NCBI GenBank assembly: GCA_964486825.1
Contig: CAZAQS010000186.1
Coordinates: 1 to 9,547, forward strand
Source of the DNA: CAZAQS01 sp964486825
Lineage (GTDB): Bacteria > Chloroflexota > Anaerolineae > Anaerolineales > UBA4823
Direction of reading: 5' to 3'
Length of the DNA: 9,547 nt
The translations under genes and the position numbers were made by a program. Positions 6,749 to 9,547 of this stretch are shown piece by piece. The notes beneath the pieces are model-generated. The model saw only the letters and a list, made by a program, of their open reading frames with translations. It searched no databases and had not been told where the DNA came from. How positions within the stretch are numbered: position 1 is the stretch's first letter; each line of letters starts with the position of its first letter.

Positions 6749-6754
6749 AAGGAG
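6749..6754 (+). promoter_or_regulatory. Ribosome binding site fixing the URO-D-like start
   Basis: AAGGAG lies 8 nt before the ATG at 6763. The open frame extends upstream to a non-ATG start at 6682, but that extension has no ribosome site, and its residues do not match the family, which begins at about the NSKERVFRAM motif. The ATG at 6763 is therefore the start. Confidence 0.8.
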
Positions 6755-6762
6755 ATAGGAGT

Positions 6763-7869
6763 ATGAATTCTAAAGAACGCGTTTTCAGAGCTATGACCAG
6801 GCAAGGATTACCCGACCGGGTCCCCTTGCAGTTCGACCTGTCCCGCTCCCTGTCCGATAAGTTTGGAGAGAAGTACGGTATTCCTGTCAACTATACCACC
6901 TGCTATTACGAGGACGTCACCTACCGCATTTCCGCCAATGAGCTGCGCGTGGCGATGGGCAGCGATTGTGTGGTGGTCGGAGCCGGACTGCCGCGCGGCT
7001 ACGAACACCCGGTTGATGAAAACGGTTATATCACCAATGAGTTCGGGATGACCATGCGCCAGGGACAGATTTACATGGAAGTCATCCGCCACCCCATGGC
7101 GCATTTCGAAGAAGCCCAACAGGTCGAAAATTTCCCCTTTCCGGATCCCCTGGCTGAGGGCCGTTACGATGACGCCGAGAAATACATCAAAATGTACAAG
7201 GATGAGTACTTCCTGATCGGCGATATGGAGCTGACCATGTTCGATATGATGCAGCAACTGGTCGGCACCGAAAAGCTGCTCGTCGACATGGCAGAAGGGA
7301 AAGAATACCTGGAACCACTGATGGATAAATGCGCTGCTTTTGCTCTTGCAGTTGGTAAACGCCTCATTTCGCTAGGTGTAGATGGGGTCTGGAGCGGGGA
7401 TGACTTCGGCGCTCAGAACGGTATGCTCATCTCTCCGCGCATGTGGCGGCGCTACTTTAAGGAACGCTACCGGCGCATCTACCAGGAGCTGAAATCGGCC
7501 AACCCAGACGTCATCATTAGGCAGCACTGTGACGGCGCAGTTGCACCTATCCTGGGAGAGTGGATCGAGGTAGGCCTGGAGGTCTTCAACCCGGTGCAGC
7601 CGAACGTCCCGGGGCACGAGCCCGATGATTTGAAGGGCAAATTTGGCGAAAGCATGTCTTTTTGGGGCGCCATCGACCAGCAGCAGCTCTTGCCTTTTGG
7701 AACACCTGGTGAGATTGAAGCAGATATCAAGGCCAAGATCGAGGTCCTGGGAAGGGGAGGCGGGTTTATGGCCGCACCTGCTCATATCATCCAGACCGAT
7801 ACTCCGATGGAGAACGTGGAAGCCATGATCGCAGCCGTGAAGAAACACGGGCAATACCAGGAGGCATGA
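6763..7869 (+). CDS. Uroporphyrinogen-decarboxylase superfamily protein (non-HemE; corrinoid methyltransferase-like fold)
   Basis: A 368-residue TIM-barrel protein of the URO-D superfamily, which includes HemE and the MtaA/CmuA-type cobalamin methyltransferases. It has the typical stand-alone features: KERVFRAMTRQGLPDRVP (4-21), SGDDFGAQNG (211-220), RQHCDGAV (253-260), FNPVQPNVPG (275-284) and APAHIIQTDTP (338-348). H255 and C256 sit where methyltransferase relatives place metal-binding residues, but with HC rather than HxC spacing. The N-terminal substrate motif of true HemE (RxPxWxMRQAGRY) is missing, so it is not a heme enzyme. Its stop codon directly abuts the ATG of the rhamnose mutarotase gene, which points to sugar metabolism. 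The reaction is unknown. It is cytoplasmic, with no signal peptide. Confidence 0.88.
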   Translation: MNSKERVFRAMTRQGLPDRVPLQFDLSRSLSDKFGEKYGIPVNYTTCYYEDVTYRISANELRVAMGSDCVVVGAGLPRGYEHPVDENGYITNEFGMTMRQGQIYMEVIRHPMAHFEEAQQVENFPFPDPLAEGRYDDAEKYIKMYKDEYFLIGDMELTMFDMMQQLVGTEKLLVDMAEGKEYLEPLMDKCAAFALAVGKRLISLGVDGVWSGDDFGAQNGMLISPRMWRRYFKERYRRIYQELKSANPDVIIRQHCDGAVAPILGEWIEVGLEVFNPVQPNVPGHEPDDLKGKFGESMSFWGAIDQQQLLPFGTPGEIEADIKAKIEVLGRGGGFMAAPAHIIQTDTPMENVEAMIAAVKKHGQYQEA

Positions 7870-8193
7870 ATGAAACGAGTTGGCTTTCTACTAAAAGTGA
7901 AACCGGACAAGCTGGAGGAATACAAGCAACATCACCAGGCCGTATGGCCCGAGATGCTGGCTGTCTTGCATCGCACCGGCTGGCATAATTACTCCCTGTT
8001 CATGCGCGATGATGGGCTCTTGTTCGGTTATTTCGAGACGCCCGAATCCTTCCAGGCTGCATTGGAAGGGATGTCAAAGGAGGAAGTTAACGCCCGCTGG
8101 CAGCAGTTCATGGCGCCCTATTTCGAAGAGCTGGGCGGGAAGCACGCCGATGAGAATATGCTTCAATTGGAAGAGGTCTTTCACCTGGATTGA
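7870..8193 (+). CDS. rhaM: L-rhamnose mutarotase
   Basis: It interconverts the alpha and beta anomers of L-rhamnose before isomerisation. At 107 residues it has the family's usual length of about 104. From memory, the E. coli active-site residues are Tyr18, His22, Tyr41 and Trp77. All four appear here at identical positions: Y18 and H22 (YKQHHQAVWPEM, 18-29), Y41 and W77 (NARW). Shine-Dalgarno AGGAGG (7859-7864) lies inside the end of the URO-D gene, 5 nt before this ATG. The two reading frames abut (TGA ATG), so they are surely coexpressed. No isomerase, kinase, aldolase or transporter for rhamnose is in the window, so the pathway is not visible here. Related mutarotases may act on other 6-deoxy sugars. 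Confidence 0.93.
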   Translation: MKRVGFLLKVKPDKLEEYKQHHQAVWPEMLAVLHRTGWHNYSLFMRDDGLLFGYFETPESFQAALEGMSKEEVNARWQQFMAPYFEELGGKHADENMLQLEEVFHLD

Positions 8194-8204
8194 GAGTTCA
8201 ATAA

Positions 8205-8243
8205 ACCCTCCGGTAGCTACTCGCCGGAGGGTCTTGTTTTCTT
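8205..8243. terminator. Strong hairpin terminator, probably bidirectional
   Basis: ACCCTCCGG (8205-8213) pairs perfectly with CCGGAGGGT (8224-8232) around a 10-nt loop. On the plus strand it is followed by CTTGTTTTCTT, ending the rhaM transcript 12 nt past its stop codon. On the minus strand the hairpin is followed by TTTATT, and the orphan gene's stop (8244-8242) lies just before it, so it can serve both converging genes. Confidence 0.9.
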
Positions 8244-9183
8244 AACTGGCTCCGAGGGGTGGAGCGTCGCCATAGATCTTGCAGATCAGCTCACCGGCCT
8301 CGATCAAGGTAGCCTGCTGGTCGTTGGGTTTTGGATGGGTCCTAAACAGGTCCTCCAACAGGTCTAGCAAGCTGCTCACTTGATTGAAAACCAACTGGCG
8401 GAAGCTGCCCTCCTGGACAGATCCTCCCTCTACACAACGACCGAGCGCCTCGACCTGGTTGAGCAGGGGAGCTAGGCCTGGCTGGACTTCCAGGTCCTGT
8501 CCTTCCAAATAATCGCGCAGCAGCTTGCAATAACCCTGTACGCTGTCCTCAGCCGACAAGGCTTGCCCGGGGGATGAGCCGGCTGGTTTTACTGTCAATG
8601 CCATCCGGAATTGTTCTTTGTGAAACCGCCTGGCGTCCATGCGTTCCCAAAAGAAGGCATGGCTTTCGCCGGGTTTGATATTGATCATGCATAAGCCCGG
8701 CTTGCCTTCGAAGAATAAATCTTGATCCAAACCTACCGTGCGCTGGTCGTCGCCCAATGCTCTCCGCAGCTCGAGGTCCGGGACGATCACCCGATCCACC
8801 TCGAAGCCCAACGGCTCGATCACGGCTGCTATAGCTTCCAGGAGCTGCTCCGGTGGGATACCTTCCCCGGAATAGTTATACACCTTGAACAGGTTATCTT
8901 TTGGGATCGATACACCATATTGGGTGAACAGGTATTTCTCCAGGGATTCCAGGATGCAGGCGTTGCTCCGCCATTGGGGGTTGTCCCCCTCATTCCCGGA
9001 TTGCTGCTGGAAGAAATCCGGGTATTCAATTTGGATCAGCGAATCCAGGTAAGCCTCCCACGCGCCGGGTTTGACCAGTCGATAACCACCGAATTGCAGC
9101 ACGGCAGTATGGGGTACCTGGGGATAATGTCTTAAGGCCATGGTTTTGGTAACCTTGTCTACAAGGGAGGATGGTAGGGGCAA
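8242..9183 (-). CDS. Orphan 313-residue protein with possible papain/C39-like N-terminal domain
   Basis: I do not recognise a named family. Residues 60-190 are reminiscent of C39/papain-like cysteine peptidase folds. Q70 and C76 (NPQWRSNACILES) have the papain-type oxyanion-Gln to Cys spacing of six, followed by a helix (LESLEKYLFTQYG), a segment GEGIPPEQLLEAIAAVIEPLGF (107-128) like the C39 helical part, and a strand-His motif GESHAFFWER with H175 that could be the catalytic His. The third residue is unclear. Residues 205-313 look mostly helical with no known domain. There is no signal peptide or membrane helix, so it is cytoplasmic. The start is TTG at 9183, preceded by the purine-rich AAGGAGAGGA (9200-9191) 7 nt upstream. 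An internal ATG at 9141, codon 15, has no ribosome site. Protease activity is speculation; a nonenzymatic fold relative is equally possible. Confidence 0.75.
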   Translation of the reverse strand: MPLPSSLVDKVTKTMALRHYPQVPHTAVLQFGGYRLVKPGAWEAYLDSLIQIEYPDFFQQQSGNEGDNPQWRSNACILESLEKYLFTQYGVSIPKDNLFKVYNYSGEGIPPEQLLEAIAAVIEPLGFEVDRVIVPDLELRRALGDDQRTVGLDQDLFFEGKPGLCMINIKPGESHAFFWERMDARRFHKEQFRMALTVKPAGSSPGQALSAEDSVQGYCKLLRDYLEGQDLEVQPGLAPLLNQVEALGRCVEGGSVQEGSFRQLVFNQVSSLLDLLEDLFRTHPKPNDQQATLIEAGELICKIYGDAPPLGAS

Positions 9184-9192
9184 GCTAACTTC

Positions 9193-9224
9193 CTCTCCTT
9201 TCTAAATTTATTGCAAAAAGAGAG
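9193..9224 (-). promoter_or_regulatory. Alternative leader hairpin that would hide the orphan gene's ribosome site
   Basis: In the minus-strand RNA, CUCUCUUUUU (9224-9215) can pair with GAAAGGAGAG (9202-9193) as ten pairs with two G-U wobbles around a 12-nt loop, covering the Shine-Dalgarno. It uses the same CUCUC as the 3' arm of the upstream hairpin (9245-9220), so the two structures exclude each other. Complementarity is seen; regulation is inferred. Confidence 0.35.
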
Positions 9225-9245
9225 TCTGCTGCAAGGCAGACTCTC
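9215..9245 (-). terminator. Terminator-like hairpin in the leader of the orphan gene
   Basis: On the minus strand GAGAGTCTGC (9245-9236) pairs perfectly with GCAGACTCTC (9229-9220) around CTTGCA, followed by TTTTT (9219-9215): a canonical intrinsic terminator. It lies about 32 nt before the TTG start of the orphan gene and about 10 nt after the predicted transcription start. It is either an attenuator for that gene or a barrier to transcripts from the upstream insertion sequence. Confidence 0.7.
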
Positions 9246-9262
9246 CCTCCTATTAGGGATGA

Positions 9263-9291
9263 AGTCTACCTCCAACCTTTCGCCTTGTCAA
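9263..9291 (-). promoter_or_regulatory. Sigma70-type promoter for the orphan gene
   Basis: The minus strand reads TTGACA (9291-9286), a 17-nt spacer, then TAGACT (9268-9263): a perfect -35 and a 4/6 -10 at optimal spacing. Transcription would start near 9256, immediately before the leader hairpin. Confidence 0.6.
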
Positions 9292-9348
9292 TAGTTATTC
9301 CTTGACGTGACCGTTCCAGATTTGGTAAACAGGGTGTAAATAAACAGG

Positions 9349-9393
9349 TTTGATGGCATAACCGGTGAATGGTTGACCGGTTATGCCATCAAA
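9349..9393. repeat. Perfect 18-bp inverted repeat spanning the transposase stop codon
   Basis: TTTGATGGCATAACCGGT (9349-9366) and its exact reverse complement (9376-9393) are separated by 9 nt. The right arm contains the last transposase codons (LMA) and stop. On the minus strand no strong U-tract follows (CTGTTTATTT lies a few bases on). It may be a terminator-like roadblock or an insertion-sequence end structure. Confidence 0.85.
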
Positions 9394-9547
9394 TCGGCCA
9401 AACGCAAGCCATCAGCCAGATGATTACCAGCAAAGGCGATCAGGCGGCTAATTCCAAGCGCAGAGTGTTCCTGCTTGTAGCTGCGCATGGAGCGGTAGCG
9501 CTCTTTGATCCACCAGCCAATGGCACGTTCACAATGGTTGTTCGTAC
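9381..9547 (-). CDS. Transposase, C-terminal part (5' end beyond the window)
   Basis: The last 54 codons of a minus-strand gene end with TAA at 9383-9381. The peptide begins TNNHCERAIGWWIKERYRSM and continues with a YK...ALGISRLIAFAGN stretch. The TNN..ER motif, with a Glu likely completing a DDE triad, and the following WWIKERYRSMR/YK pattern match the C-termini of DDE-type transposases. The frame is open to the right edge. I cannot assign the IS family with confidence from this fragment. Whether the copy is intact is unknown, though the part seen has no frameshift. Confidence 0.75.
   Translation of the reverse strand, partial: TNNHCERAIGWWIKERYRSMRSYKQEHSALGISRLIAFAGNHLADGLRLADLMA

Larger units (their letters stand above)
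9300..9547 (-). mobile_element. 3' end of an insertion sequence (family unresolved)
   Basis: The region holds a transposase C-terminus, an 18-bp inverted repeat around its stop, and a noncoding stretch containing TTTACACC and two copies of TAAACAGG (9326-9333 and 9341-9348), which look like IS-end material. The other end lies outside the window, so the exact boundary, terminal repeats and target duplication cannot be defined; the left limit given is approximate. Confidence 0.55.

Noticed and set aside
6682..6762. 27-codon N-terminal extension of the URO-D-like protein
   Set aside because: It starts at a non-ATG codon without a ribosome site, and the family begins at the ATG at 6763, which has AAGGAG at good spacing.
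6763..7869. True uroporphyrinogen decarboxylase (hemE)
   Set aside because: The N-terminal HemE substrate motif is absent, and the gene is coupled to rhaM rather than to heme genes.
8722..9135. 137-codon plus-strand ORF opposite the orphan gene
   Set aside because: It is an antisense shadow with no ribosome site and no recognisable domain.
9215..9300. T-box or known riboswitch in the orphan gene leader
   Set aside because: The predicted leader is only about 70 nt and has no T-box sequence or other conserved riboswitch core that I can recognise.
9326..9348. Two TAAACAGG copies as a CRISPR or iteron array
   Set aside because: There are only two 8-bp copies 15 bp apart, more plausibly part of the insertion-sequence end.

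Overview
The window most likely comes from a Chloroflexota (Anaerolineae-type) bacterium. The pointers are a very large secreted multidomain protein with the short C-terminal tail RRVYLPVLSR that I associate with exported proteins of this phylum, a stand-alone URO-D-like protein coupled to a rhamnose mutarotase, extended -10 promoters of the form TGTGnTAtAaT, and moderately high GC. The phylum is inferred; there is no rRNA here.

Layout, left to right. Positions 1-1091 (minus strand) hold the 3' part of an envelope or glycan operon: a membrane-bound family 2 glycosyltransferase overlapping by ATGA the first 16 codons of a second gene that runs off the left edge. A compact divergent promoter region at about 1105-1145 separates it from an ABC-F ATPase gene (1281-2909, plus). 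The 5' leader of the ABC-F gene is the most interesting part of the window. It has a promoter, a Shine-Dalgarno-preceded five-codon ORF (MTTDL), an intrinsic terminator, and a perfect 9-bp complementarity between the leader-ORF stop region and the ABC-F ribosome binding site. This is the architecture expected of a ribosome-sensing attenuator.

Positions 3031-6285 encode a 1084-residue exported M23 (LytM-type) metallopeptidase with a string of beta-sandwich domains: Ig-like, beta/gamma-crystallin, FnIII-like, jelly-roll, PPC and Ig-like. A 97-residue three-helix membrane protein follows. Then comes a tightly coupled pair, a URO-D superfamily protein of the non-HemE type and an L-rhamnose mutarotase (RhaM), closed by a strong hairpin terminator that probably works in both directions.

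On the minus strand, 8242-9183 encodes an orphan 313-residue protein with a possible papain/C39-like Q-x5-C...H signature. It has its own TTGACA-17-TAGACT promoter and a leader with two mutually exclusive hairpins, one of them terminator-like. The right edge (about 9300-9547) is the 3' end of an insertion sequence: the last 54 codons of a transposase, whose stop codon lies inside a perfect 18-bp inverted repeat. No RNA genes or CRISPR arrays were seen, and no gap exceeds 300 bases.
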